A program made the position numbers and the translations under genes. Shown one piece after another: positions 7,516 to 16,371 of a stretch of DNA of 32,680 bases. Source of the DNA: Luminiphilus sp. (GTDB lineage Bacteria; Pseudomonadota; Gammaproteobacteria; Pseudomonadales; Halieaceae); NCBI GenBank assembly GCA_029242325.1, contig JAQWUD010000041.1, positions 1 to 32,680 of the forward strand, in the 5' to 3' direction. Below the pieces are notes generated by a model. The model saw only the letters and a list, made by a program, of their open reading frames with translations, had not been told where the DNA came from and searched no databases. The number at the start of each line of letters is the position of its first letter. Positions within the stretch are counted from its first letter, which is position 1.

Positions 7516-9330
7516 CTACCAAGCCACTACCGTGCCGTCTTTGCGCATCTCGGTGGCGCCCACGTAGACCCCGTCGGGCAGCCGCATAATGGCCTGATAT
7601 CCGCCGAATGGCGCACCGGTGTTATCCACCTCCACGCGGTGTCCCATCGCACGAAGCTGCTCTACTGTTTCAGCCGGCACTCCCGGTTCGACCAAGAGTG
7701 TTCCTAATAGGTCTTGATGAACCCCGGTGGGTTGGCGTCCGCCATCGTGATTGAACCGCGCTGCATCGCCCGCTGTCTGCACGTCCATCCCAAAGTCTAT
7801 GATATTCACAAGGACCTGTACGTGACCCTGGGGCTGCATCGCGCCGCCCATCAGGCCGAAGCTCATGAATGGCTCGCCGTCCTTCATGACAAACGCCGGG
7901 ATGATGGTATGAAACGGTCGCTTGCCGGGCGCATAGACATTCGGATGATCCTCTTCCAGCGAGAAGAGCTCTCCCCGATTCTGAAGCATGAACCCAAGGC
8001 CATCGGGCACCAGCCCAGTCCCCATGCCGCGGTAGTTCGACTGAATCAGCGACACCATCATGCCGTTGGCATCGGCAACTGTGAGATAAGTGGTATCGCC
8101 CTCCCCCTCCAATTTGGGCTCACCGGGACCAAACTCAGGAGTAGCCCGCGTGGGGTCGATCAGCGCCAATCGCTCTTCGCCGTAGGCCTCTGACAACAAT
8201 GACTCAAGCGGAACTTTCGCGAAGGCGGGGTCGGCGTAATAGCGCGCGACATCCTCAAAGGCCAAACGCTTGGCCTCAACCATGTAATGAAAGGCTTTTG
8301 CCGAGCCACGCGGAAAATCACGCAAGTCAATCTGCTTCAATATGTTGAGCATTTGTAATGCAGCGTAGCCCTGGCCATTGGGCGGGAGTTCATAAACATC
8401 ATAGCCATGGTAGTGAACACTCCCGGGCGTAACCCATTCACCCTGATGAGCAGACAAATCCTCGAGTCGCAGGTCAGCGCCAATGCGCCGGAAATAGGCG
8501 TCCATCACCGCCGCCAGACGGCCCTCGTAAAAAGCAGCACGCCCCTCAGTACCCAGTAACTCAAGCGTATTGGCGAGGTCAGGATTACGTAAGACTTCAC
8601 CTGCCTGAGGTGTTTTTCCCTCGGGAAACCAGAGCGCCGCCGCGTTGTCGAGCTCTTCGATCAGTGCCTGCTGCTCTCTGAAGGCAGTCAGGTTGCGGGC
8701 GAAGTAATACGCAATCACGGGCGAGACAGGAAACCCTTCGCGGGCATAACGAATGGTCGGCGCGAGCACATCAGACATGGGCAAGTTACCAAAACGCGCA
8801 TGCGCGGCGAACCAACCGTCCACAGTCCCTGGCACCGTGACAGGCAGCGAACCGCGATGCGGCATACCGAGCATGTCATCGGGCATCGCGCCGCTGCCTC
8901 GTAGCGACCTGATCTGAGATTTCAAGTCATCCAGAGAGCGCCCCAGTGGCGCTCGTCCCGAACCGTTGTAGCCATAGAGCTGCTCGGTTTTGGGATCCCA
9001 AATGATGAGAAAAATATCACCGCCAATGCCGTTCCCCGTGGGCTCCATCAACCCCAAAGCCGCATTGGCTGCAATCGCGCCATCGAGGGCTGACCCCCCC
9101 TGCTTGAGGATGTCGATCGCGACCTGGGAAGCCAGCGGATGCGCGGTAGCCGCCATGCCGTTGCGACCATAAACCGCACTGCGGCTCCATGGTACGGCGG
9201 CAGGTCTGCCACCAGCACCCAGCGTCACGGTTTTTGCGCTAACGGAAGCAGATTGATCCACGTTAGAAACGGCGCATCCTGTAATGATGAGGCTCATACC
9301 GGCCATCACCAATAATCTGTGGAAGGTCAT
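7516..9330 (-). CDS. ggt: Gamma-glutamyltransferase lipoprotein
   Basis: A 604-aa precursor with a lipoprotein signal (MTFHRLLVMAGMSLIITGC, Cys19), so it should be membrane-anchored on the periplasmic side. The large subunit shows NGMAATAHPLAS, GNGIGGDIFLIIW and GSLPVTVPGTVDGW. Self-cleavage is expected at GEGDTTYLTVAD, with Thr413 as nucleophile. In the usual NTTH motif the last residue is His; here it is Tyr. The C-terminal PFHTIIPAFVMKDGEPFMSFG and GAPFGGYQAI regions are family-typical. The family transfers or hydrolyses gamma-glutamyl groups of glutathione and related compounds. It lies 107 bp downstream of the FGGY kinase gene, so it could be read from that operon or have its own promoter. 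It converges with the PhyH gene. Confidence 0.94.
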   Translation of the reverse strand: MTFHRLLVMAGMSLIITGCAVSNVDQSASVSAKTVTLGAGGRPAAVPWSRSAVYGRNGMAATAHPLASQVAIDILKQGGSALDGAIAANAALGLMEPTGNGIGGDIFLIIWDPKTEQLYGYNGSGRAPLGRSLDDLKSQIRSLRGSGAMPDDMLGMPHRGSLPVTVPGTVDGWFAAHARFGNLPMSDVLAPTIRYAREGFPVSPVIAYYFARNLTAFREQQALIEELDNAAALWFPEGKTPQAGEVLRNPDLANTLELLGTEGRAAFYEGRLAAVMDAYFRRIGADLRLEDLSAHQGEWVTPGSVHYHGYDVYELPPNGQGYAALQMLNILKQIDLRDFPRGSAKAFHYMVEAKRLAFEDVARYYADPAFAKVPLESLLSEAYGEERLALIDPTRATPEFGPGEPKLEGEGDTTYLTVADANGMMVSLIQSNYRGMGTGLVPDGLGFMLQNRGELFSLEEDHPNVYAPGKRPFHTIIPAFVMKDGEPFMSFGLMGGAMQPQGHVQVLVNIIDFGMDVQTAGDAARFNHDGGRQPTGVHQDLLGTLLVEPGVPAETVEQLRAMGHRVEVDNTGAPFGGYQAIMRLPDGVYVGATEMRKDGTVVAW

Positions 9331-9437
9331 TCAATTGATTGCTCATCACATTGCCATGCGATGCATGATAGGGGATGTCACACTATAGATCTCTATCGCG
9401 ATCTGGCCCCTTTCAGTGGCGCACCCGTTCCGGAAGG

Positions 9438-10994
9438 CTAAGAAGAGGACTGTTTTGCGAACAGTGACTTCAGGCGACCATAAAGCGGGTGATAGGTCGT
9501 CTGATAGAGGCTGTCGTAACAGGCAACTGCTCGAGCGTTGGGAGCGGTGAGTCGCGTCTTGCCCACCATTGCCGCCCCAGCCGCTACCATCGACGGATAC
9601 CACCCCAGTGCCGCCGCCGCCATTATGGCGGCTCCGCGCCCACTGGCTTCACAATCCTCGAAGCGCTCAACGGGCAGATTGAGCACATCCGCCATGATCT
9701 GCGCAACTTGGTCACTCTGAGCACCTCCCCCCGACAATCGAATCCGGGAGATAGGAGTTTTGGTACGGTGCTCAATCCGCTCTTTCCCCGAGCGTAAGGC
9801 GAACGCCAGCCCTTCGATAAGCGCGCGGTAAAGATGAGCGCGTGTGTGAAAATCCTTGAAGCCTACAATGCTGCCGCGGCCCTCCGGACCCGTTTCTCCC
9901 AGCACCGGGTTCCAGAACGGTTGTAATACAAGACCACCGGCCCCCGGCTCAGTCTCGTTCAACAATGCCTCAAGCAACACCTCGGGCGCCACCTGCCGGG
10001 CCACCGACTCCTGACGCTCCAGCGCGCCAAACTGCTCCAGAAACCAACTAACCATCCAGAACCCACGGAAAATCTGAATTTCCGTATTGAAGTGCGCGGG
10101 AATCGCCGCGGGGTAAGCGGGCATAAAAGGCACAACCTCGGCGTAGCGAGCACGTGTGGTATTGATAGTCGCCGTCGTCCCACAAGAGACACTGGCAATA
10201 TCGGGAGAGAGGGCCCCAACACCCAGCACTTCGCAGGCTTTGTCTGCGGCTCCTGCGATAACGGGCACACCCGCTGGCAAACCGGTGTCTTCAGCGGCGT
10301 CTGCTGTGACTTCTCCAAGCGTCTCTCCAACGGCTACAAGATGGGGCAGCATGTAGCGCTTAACGGCAACACTGTGCCATTTCCAATCTGAAGGAGCGCA
10401 CCAGTCGTGCTTTTTGAAATCAAAAGGTAAATAGCCCACCTGGCTGCCGACAGCGTCTCGGAATTCACCCGTCAATCGGTAATTTAAATATCCCGAAAGG
10501 AGCAGATAATGCGCAGTCCGCGCCAAAATATCCGGCTGGTGTCGCTCCAGCCAGTTTGCTTCGGCCTCGGCTTCGAAATTATCGACAACGGGGCGAATCT
10601 TCAGGAGCGTAAATAGCACTCGCCAGTACCACGGCAAGCGATTGCGCAGCGGCGCCCGTCGCTGGTCAGTCCAGACGATAGCGGGACGCAATGGCCGTCC
10701 AGCCTCATCGAGATTGATCACCGTCGCGCGCTGCGTGGTCACGACCACGGCAGCGATCTCGGTAGGCGAGATGCCCTGCCGCCACAGCCCCTGGCAACTT
10801 TCCTTGAGAAGCGTCCAGAATCCCTCAACTTCGTGCTCAGACCACCCGGGTTCAGGATGTCGGTAATCACTGATAGCGATCTGACACTTTGCCCGGCATT
10901 CGCCCGACCGCGTGTACGCAAGTGCCCGCACGCTCTGAGTCCCGAAATCGATCGCCAGGATCATCGGGCCTGCGCCACTGGCCGACGTGCTCAC
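9438..10994 (-). CDS. FGGY-family carbohydrate (polyol) kinase
   Basis: A 518-aa cytoplasmic kinase. The N-terminal phosphate loop is AIDFGTQSVRALAY, followed by VVTTQRATVINLDEAGRPL and AIVWTDQRR as in glycerol and xylulose kinases. The second actin-like domain has CGTTATINTT and the ADP-site motif LSGGGAQSDQ, then the FGGY-typical ASGRGAAIMAA. It phosphorylates a polyol or sugar. Glycerol or a glycerol derivative is the natural guess from its neighbours, but the sequence is not close enough to GlpK to say so. The start is GTG 10994, with GAGG overlapping the upstream stop; ATG 10964 is an alternative. Only 10 bp separate it from the AGPS-like gene, so it is the third gene of that operon. Confidence 0.9.
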   Translation of the reverse strand: MSTSASGAGPMILAIDFGTQSVRALAYTRSGECRAKCQIAISDYRHPEPGWSEHEVEGFWTLLKESCQGLWRQGISPTEIAAVVVTTQRATVINLDEAGRPLRPAIVWTDQRRAPLRNRLPWYWRVLFTLLKIRPVVDNFEAEAEANWLERHQPDILARTAHYLLLSGYLNYRLTGEFRDAVGSQVGYLPFDFKKHDWCAPSDWKWHSVAVKRYMLPHLVAVGETLGEVTADAAEDTGLPAGVPVIAGAADKACEVLGVGALSPDIASVSCGTTATINTTRARYAEVVPFMPAYPAAIPAHFNTEIQIFRGFWMVSWFLEQFGALERQESVARQVAPEVLLEALLNETEPGAGGLVLQPFWNPVLGETGPEGRGSIVGFKDFHTRAHLYRALIEGLAFALRSGKERIEHRTKTPISRIRLSGGGAQSDQVAQIMADVLNLPVERFEDCEASGRGAAIMAAAALGWYPSMVAAGAAMVGKTRLTAPNARAVACYDSLYQTTYHPLYGRLKSLFAKQSSS

Positions 10995-11004
10995 AGCGGG
11001 GGCC

Positions 11005-12411
11005 TCATTTCAAATGATCTGGAGGCAAGAGGTTGCCTGGGTTGAGAATACCTTTTGGGTCGATGGCGCTCTTGAGAGTCCGCAGCAAATCGAGCCCAAC
11101 CTCACCCAGATCATGGTGGAGATAATCCTGCCTGAGCCGTCCTGAACCGTGGTGGTGAGCAATGCCGCCACCCGCCCTTGCAGTGGCAGTCAGAGCGCGA
11201 TCCCAACTCTCAAGATAGCGATCACCCATCACCGCCGCCGCCTCGGGCATTGCGGCAAAGGTGAAGTAAAGGTTGATGCCTGAGCGATAAACATGAGAGC
11301 TGTGGGCTGAGGCATTGACACAGTCTGGCACCGACTTCAAAGCCGCGACAACGTTCTGGTAAATGGCATCAATCTGGCTCCAGGTACCAGAAACTTCGAT
11401 CGTATCGGCGATCAACCCCTGCTCTAACAAATCGCGCCATTCAGGCACGTTATTGCGATGACTCATCCAGTCCTCGGCTACCGCGGGATCAGCCTCCTTT
11501 AAGCCCATGGAAGACATGAGCGATTCAATCGCGGCGACCTCGGCATCTACTCTCGAAGAGGGCCCCTCATGAACCAGAAGGATCAGGCACATCTCATCCC
11601 GCACGTACTCAGGAAACAAGCGCGAGACTTCCGAGGCGTCGTACTGTCGCATCACCGGAGGCCGCCAATCCTGATGAATAACTTCCCGCTGGGCGCGAAA
11701 GCCCGATGCCATATCCAAGCAGTACCATGCGCCGAACCGGCGGGCCTCTGGCTGCCTGCGCAGTGATAGCGTCACTGAGGTGACAATACCGTGAGTGCCC
11801 TCAGCCCCCAATGCCAAATGGCGGAGGTCAGGGCCTGCCGCTGCACGGGGTGCTTTCCCGAGCGTCACCAACTCACCAGTGGGGAGCACCAACTCGAGCG
11901 CATAAACAATGTTCTCGATATTGCCATAAGCCGTTGAGAACTGGCCCGATGCACGGGTTGAAATCCAGCCTCCTACCGAGCTGATGGCAATCGATTGTGG
12001 CCAGTGACCAATGGTCAGGCCGCGCTCGGCTACTGCTTCCTCGGCGACCAATCCATTAACGCCCGCCTCCACGGTGAGAAGCAAGTTCTCCTCATCAATC
12101 GACAGCACACGATTCATGGCACTCATATCCAGCAGAATCTGGTCTCCACGGGGTTCTATGCCACCACAAACCCCGCTGCCCAAGCCCCAAGGTACGATGG
12201 CAATGCCATGCACATTGGCATAACCGACCACCGCCCGAACATCATCCACGCTGCGGGGTTTCACTACACACCCCGGCGTTTCCAATGTCTCACCCTGCCA
12301 ATCCTGCCAATGCTTCAGGCACCAGCGATCAAAGCGATAAGCCGACAAAGCCTCTGGATCGCTTGCGACCTGCTCTGCCCCGATTAAATCAGCCAGTTGC
12401 TCGACAAACAT
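11005..12411 (-). CDS. FAD-binding oxidase, alkyl-dihydroxyacetonephosphate synthase (AGPS)-like
   Basis: A 468-aa flavoprotein of the VAO/PCMH family. The FAD domain has VPWGLGSGVCGG (about 73-84) and VGGWISTRASGQFSTAYGNI (about 147-166), which closely match the AGPS version of this loop. Near the C-terminus is AHHHGSGRLR with three consecutive histidines (419-421), the active-site hallmark of AGPS, which swaps the acyl group of acyl-DHAP for a fatty alcohol to make ether lipid. Glycolate and lactate oxidases of the same fold lack this triple His. ATG 12411 is chosen for its AAGGAG site at about 6 nt; a longer reading from 12492 would overlap the upstream gene by 104 bp. It overlaps the GlpD-like gene by 23 bp, so coupling is likely. 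Synthesis or breakdown of ether lipid is inference. Confidence 0.88.
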   Translation of the reverse strand: MFVEQLADLIGAEQVASDPEALSAYRFDRWCLKHWQDWQGETLETPGCVVKPRSVDDVRAVVGYANVHGIAIVPWGLGSGVCGGIEPRGDQILLDMSAMNRVLSIDEENLLLTVEAGVNGLVAEEAVAERGLTIGHWPQSIAISSVGGWISTRASGQFSTAYGNIENIVYALELVLPTGELVTLGKAPRAAAGPDLRHLALGAEGTHGIVTSVTLSLRRQPEARRFGAWYCLDMASGFRAQREVIHQDWRPPVMRQYDASEVSRLFPEYVRDEMCLILLVHEGPSSRVDAEVAAIESLMSSMGLKEADPAVAEDWMSHRNNVPEWRDLLEQGLIADTIEVSGTWSQIDAIYQNVVAALKSVPDCVNASAHSSHVYRSGINLYFTFAAMPEAAAVMGDRYLESWDRALTATARAGGGIAHHHGSGRLRQDYLHHDLGEVGLDLLRTLKSAIDPKGILNPGNLLPPDHLK

Positions 12412-14017
12412 CCGTCTCTCCTTGCCACCCGGTGACCTCCAGAAACCCCGCACGGCTCTCCCGATCGATATGATGGCAATTATCGATCTCAAGCGTTATG
12501 CGCGCTTGATCCCAACTCAGCCACTCTGCCATGGCATGGGCCGCCTGCGAAAGAATCGGCAGGCCCGCGCCCTGATCAAACCAGGCGCGGCTACTGCGGC
12601 GCGCCCAGTAATCCTCCAGGCGCAGTGCACCTTCGTTCAGAACCGCGTGCTGCACTTCGGCCATCACCAAACCCTTATCGGCCGCAACGCTCGCCACACC
12701 GGGAGCCTCAGCCCCATAAAGCCGCGCCAACCGCTCTGCCTGAGCGCCCTCAACAGGTGTTAGAAAGTGGGCAGAGACTGCCGCTTCCCCGCCGGGCAGG
12801 GGTATTTCGGCGGTAGCACAGGGCTTCGCCGTGAACGCATTGTTCGCCGCCACAGTATCTACAATTCGCTCGGCCATAGCGCGGTACGCAGATAGTTTGC
12901 CGCCGCCTACCGAGAGCAGCCCGCTCGCAGATGTCCATACCTCATCCTTACGCGATAACTCTTTCGAAGCGCGACCCGAACCATCTCCCACAAGCGGACG
13001 GATACCGGACCACACTGACACAATATTGTTAGCCGAAGCATTTGTTTCAGGCATGACCCTCTGAGTTTCCGAAAGGAGATAGCGTACGTCTTGCTCGGTC
13101 ACCGGAGGCCAATATTCGCAATCTGGGTGGTAATCGTCGGTGGTGCCGATGTAGGTGTACAGCCCTAATGGCACGGCGAAAATGCGCCGCCCATCGTGGG
13201 TCCGCATCACCACTGTGCTGCGCACCGGGAGATCGGCGTGGTTGAACACGAGATGTACGCCGCGACTCAGCGCCAATCTGGGCTCGTGATCTCGCTCCAA
13301 CCCACATACCTCGTCGACCCATGGACCCGCGGCATTGACCACAGCTCTGGCACGCAAGGTAACCTCACTGGTATCTCCCGGCAAAGTAGAGGCGGCGTTC
13401 ACAACGAAATCACCCTCGCGCCGAATACTGGTAGCCTTGAGATACGTCGACACTGTGGCACCGTATTCGATCGCCGAGCGCACAGTCGCTAACGTTAATC
13501 GCGAGTCATCGGTCAGGAATTCCGGATACACCACGGCGCCATTTAGACGTGAGCGCTCCACCAATGGCTCCTGCTCGGCTAACTGATCCACAGACCATGA
13601 CTCATGATAGTCCTGAGGCTCGACACCCCCGAGGCGCTCATAGGCCCAGAGTGCACCGCGCAATAACAGTTTGCTGCGCATACTCCCGGTAGGAATCACA
13701 TATGGCGTTTTCTGCGCTAAATGGGGCGCAATGCGATGCAAAGTACTGCGCTCTGAAGCGGACTCCTTCACTACCGCGACATCACCTGCCACCAGATATC
13801 GCAGACCTCCATGGATCATCTTGGAGCTACGGCTCGAAGTACCACTAGCAAGGTCCTGTGCCTCAATGAGAGCGACCGACAGGCCGCGCATGGCAGCATC
13901 TCGTGCCACACCCGCCCCAGTAATGCCGCCACCAATCACCAGCAAATCGAATACCTGATCGGACAACGCACTGACCGTAGCCCGTCGATTGCTCTGATTA
14001 AACGGTGGTTTCGTCAT
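12389..14017 (-). CDS. glpD: FAD-dependent glycerol-3-phosphate dehydrogenase, GlpD-like
   Basis: A 542-aa flavoprotein. The dinucleotide-binding motif is VIGGGITGAGVARDAAMRG (about 26-44), followed by SGTSSRSSKMIHGGLRYL, the signature that binds FAD and phosphate in GlpD/GlpA enzymes. SVWSGIRPLVGD and the C-terminal DAO_C-type domain (LEDYWARRSSRAWF) complete it. The family oxidises sn-glycerol-3-phosphate to dihydroxyacetone phosphate and passes electrons to quinone at the inner membrane. The start ATG 14017 has an AGGGGG ribosome site. It is the first gene of an operon with an AGPS-like enzyme and an FGGY kinase, divergent from a Crp/Fnr regulator. Because of this company the substrate could be a glycerol-ether phosphate instead of plain glycerol-3-phosphate. 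Confidence 0.92.
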   Translation of the reverse strand: MTKPPFNQSNRRATVSALSDQVFDLLVIGGGITGAGVARDAAMRGLSVALIEAQDLASGTSSRSSKMIHGGLRYLVAGDVAVVKESASERSTLHRIAPHLAQKTPYVIPTGSMRSKLLLRGALWAYERLGGVEPQDYHESWSVDQLAEQEPLVERSRLNGAVVYPEFLTDDSRLTLATVRSAIEYGATVSTYLKATSIRREGDFVVNAASTLPGDTSEVTLRARAVVNAAGPWVDEVCGLERDHEPRLALSRGVHLVFNHADLPVRSTVVMRTHDGRRIFAVPLGLYTYIGTTDDYHPDCEYWPPVTEQDVRYLLSETQRVMPETNASANNIVSVWSGIRPLVGDGSGRASKELSRKDEVWTSASGLLSVGGGKLSAYRAMAERIVDTVAANNAFTAKPCATAEIPLPGGEAAVSAHFLTPVEGAQAERLARLYGAEAPGVASVAADKGLVMAEVQHAVLNEGALRLEDYWARRSSRAWFDQGAGLPILSQAAHAMAEWLSWDQARITLEIDNCHHIDRESRAGFLEVTGWQGETDVCRATG

Positions 14018-14108
14018 ATTACCCCCTGTTACGAACCTCTAATTTAACAGTGCGGCTCTTTCCCAATTGTCTAAAATACGACATTCTTTTAATTTGGCCG
14101 GGCTTCGC
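14018..14108. promoter_or_regulatory. Divergent promoter between the glpD-like operon and the Crp/Fnr regulator
   Basis: This 91-bp gap holds a perfect 6-bp inverted repeat, CTGTTA (14026-14031) and TAACAG (14045-14050), with a 13-nt spacer. The left arm touches the glpD ribosome site and the right arm sits where the -35 of a plausible regulator promoter (-10 TAAAAT at 14072-14077) would be. The spacing differs from the classic TGTGA-N6-TCACA Crp site. It is a candidate operator for the adjacent regulator; this is inference only. Confidence 0.4.
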
Positions 14109-14825
14109 ATGGCGCAAGATCTTCCCACCACCGAGCTCATACGCTTCCTGGCAAAGCTCGCCGTATTTGAGCACCTGAAAAGAGAAGAACTCAGCGGCCT
14201 GTTAAGCCAATGTCGCCTGCATGCGCTGGAGCAGCGGCAGGTCATGCAGGCCGCAGGTGATCTGCATCATCACCTGTGGGTAATCGTCACCGGAGAAATT
14301 GCGATGGTCGCACGCTCCGAAGATGGCGAGGAACTGACACTCGCCATCTTCGGCCCGGGGAGCACTTCGAGCTGGATTGCGCTGTTTCACGATACGCCCG
14401 CTGAACGGAGTCTAATCGGCAGCGCGAAGAGCCACATCCTGGGCATCCCACGCAAGGTCGCCCTTAAGCTGCTCGAACAGCATCCGCGGCTCTATCCCAT
14501 TGTCCTCAAGATAGAGGCCAACCGGTTTCGGGCTGCACTTAACCTGCAGCAACACAATCTGGTACGAGAGCGACCGCGTCGCGTTGCGGGCCTTCTCCTG
14601 ATGCTGATGGAGATGAGTGGCGGGGGACATCATTCGCAGACCATCCGACTGACATCGCAACAACTAGCGAAAATGGCACACTGCTCCCGGCAATCAATCC
14701 ACGAAGCCATCAAAAACCTCGCGGCCCATGGTGCCGTCGTGCAGCGCTACGGTCGGATTGATGTGATCGATATTGAATTGCTCCGCGCGCTATACATAAA
14801 AGGTACCGCGGGCAAGGCTCATTGA
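14109..14825 (+). CDS. Crp/Fnr-family transcriptional regulator
   Basis: A 238-aa regulator. The N-terminal cyclic-nucleotide-binding-type beta-roll runs about 12-130. The C-terminal winged helix contains LTSQQLAKMAHCSRQSIHEAIKNL, with the recognition helix around CSRQSIHEAIKNL. The phosphate-binding cassette keeps ERS (99-101), but the position of the cAMP-contacting Glu of Crp (GEL) reads SWI. There is no Fnr-type cysteine cluster, so the effector is unknown and probably not cAMP bound in the standard way. ATG 14109 is taken as start; TTG 14067 would add 14 residues. It is divergent from the GlpD/AGPS-like/FGGY operon and is its natural candidate regulator. Its end overlaps the convergent amidohydrolase gene by 7 bp. 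Confidence 0.9.
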   Translation: MAQDLPTTELIRFLAKLAVFEHLKREELSGLLSQCRLHALEQRQVMQAAGDLHHHLWVIVTGEIAMVARSEDGEELTLAIFGPGSTSSWIALFHDTPAERSLIGSAKSHILGIPRKVALKLLEQHPRLYPIVLKIEANRFRAALNLQQHNLVRERPRRVAGLLLMLMEMSGGGHHSQTIRLTSQQLAKMAHCSRQSIHEAIKNLAAHGAVVQRYGRIDVIDIELLRALYIKGTAGKAH

Positions 14826-16333
14826 CTGGTACTCAGTATCAGATCTCCAATACCGCGCCGCGTGATCACGCGGCCCTGCTCCACCGACAGGCGTCCCCCG
14901 AGCCACACGCTGTGGATACCGTCCGGCGCAACAAATGGCTCCCGATAGGTAGCCTTGGCAGCCACCGACTCAGGATCAAAGATCACAAGATCCGCATCAG
15001 CGCCCACGCTGATACGACCTTTGAGTGCAAAAGCGGGTGCAAAGCGTTCCAACCGACGAGCGGGATATAAGCTGAGGCGTGCAATGGCATCGCTGAGATC
15101 CAATAATCGCTCATCGCGCACATACTGGCCCAGCACCCTCGCAGATGTTCCCGCCCCGTTGGGAACCGTTTTTTGACCGTAGTTCATCAGTGGCATCGCA
15201 TCGCTGGCGACCATCACATGGGGGCGCTGAATGACGCTACGATTCCAATCCTCGCGAATGTAGTGGTGCATGGTCTGACCATCCGGCCTCGACTGTCTGT
15301 AGGCGTTAAAAGAAGCCTCAGTGAGCCATTCACCCGTCTCCGCCCACTGCACATCCGTATAGCCGATAGCAAATATTTTGCGCCAATCTCGCGAAAAGAC
15401 ATCCGAAGAAATAGCAGCGGAACCCGATGTCCAGGGGAACATCTCAGTCGTGACATCCACTCCTCTGGCGCGCGCTGCATCGATCTTATCCAGCCAGACA
15501 TCTACTCCGCTCATCGCACTGGCATTCAGATGGCAAACATGTAGTGCTGCCCCACGCCGCTCGGCGGCTTCAATCACCTCGTCTAGCCCCGCAGGGTCGC
15601 CATCGATACCCCGGCGAACATGTACGAAAACGGGCACACCATGACGCGCGGCGACGTCGAAAACCATATCGCGCTCTGCGTCGTCCACAGCTTCTGTCAT
15701 GTAATCGAGCAAGAAGCCGATGCCGAGCCCACCTGCTTCAAGCTCTGCTTCCATGATCGCCCGAATCTGCTGACGTTGATTCTGGTTGGCGCGCTGAGTA
15801 AAGGTCACCCCCGACATATCCAGCTTGCCGGTCCTGGCTAGCGTTTCCAGTCCTTCGGGATCGATGACCCGCATTCTTATCCACGCATGTCCTACTGAAG
15901 CCCCAAAATGAGTAAGCGGCCGCTCACCCAAGCGCGCGCCAAACTGTTTGATAGGAAAACTCCCTGCCTCGAGCTCCAATACAGTGGTGATCCCATCCAG
16001 AAGCTCAAGCTGATAACCTGCCTCTGCCACACTGTGCGAATGCAGATTGATGAAACCCGGGCTCACTACCAAACCACTCGCATCGACTACCTGCTCAGCG
16101 GCTAATGGCTGCTCGCTAATGGCGACAATTTTCCCGTCGCGAATACCCAACGACCGCACCGCATCAAGTTGGCTTTCGGGGTCAATGACTCTGCCGTGAT
16201 TAATCGCAACATCGAGCGGCACGGCCTGCCACTCGCAGGCCACTAGAAATAAAAACAGAAGACAAAGGGGCGCGACTCTCGCGGCGTTCAGTACTCCTGC
16301 CGCAACCCATTGCGTCAGCAACACGCAGTCCAC
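14819..16333 (-). CDS. D-aminoacylase-like amidohydrolase, lipoprotein
   Basis: A 504-aa metal-dependent hydrolase of the N-acyl-D-amino-acid deacylase group. It begins with a hydrophobic leader and lipobox (LFLFLVAC, Cys33), so membrane anchoring outside the cytoplasm is likely. The amidohydrolase signature PGFINLHSH (His98, His100) provides two metal ligands. VFVHVRRG and LHVCHLNAS supply further His positions, and MVASDAMPL the conserved Asp. The C-terminal composite domain has GRISVGADADLVIFDP. The family removes N-acyl groups from D-amino acids or opens hydantoin-like rings; the substrate cannot be fixed here. The start is GTG 16333, with no strong ribosome site. It is convergent with and overlaps the Crp/Fnr gene. 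The gap to ctaB upstream is 38 bp, so the two may share a transcript. Confidence 0.87.
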   Translation of the reverse strand: MDCVLLTQWVAAGVLNAARVAPLCLLFLFLVACEWQAVPLDVAINHGRVIDPESQLDAVRSLGIRDGKIVAISEQPLAAEQVVDASGLVVSPGFINLHSHSVAEAGYQLELLDGITTVLELEAGSFPIKQFGARLGERPLTHFGASVGHAWIRMRVIDPEGLETLARTGKLDMSGVTFTQRANQNQRQQIRAIMEAELEAGGLGIGFLLDYMTEAVDDAERDMVFDVAARHGVPVFVHVRRGIDGDPAGLDEVIEAAERRGAALHVCHLNASAMSGVDVWLDKIDAARARGVDVTTEMFPWTSGSAAISSDVFSRDWRKIFAIGYTDVQWAETGEWLTEASFNAYRQSRPDGQTMHHYIREDWNRSVIQRPHVMVASDAMPLMNYGQKTVPNGAGTSARVLGQYVRDERLLDLSDAIARLSLYPARRLERFAPAFALKGRISVGADADLVIFDPESVAAKATYREPFVAPDGIHSVWLGGRLSVEQGRVITRRGIGDLILSTSQ

Positions 16334-16371
16334 AGGCGCAAAGAGGTTAGGCCTGGCCGAGAGAATATTAA

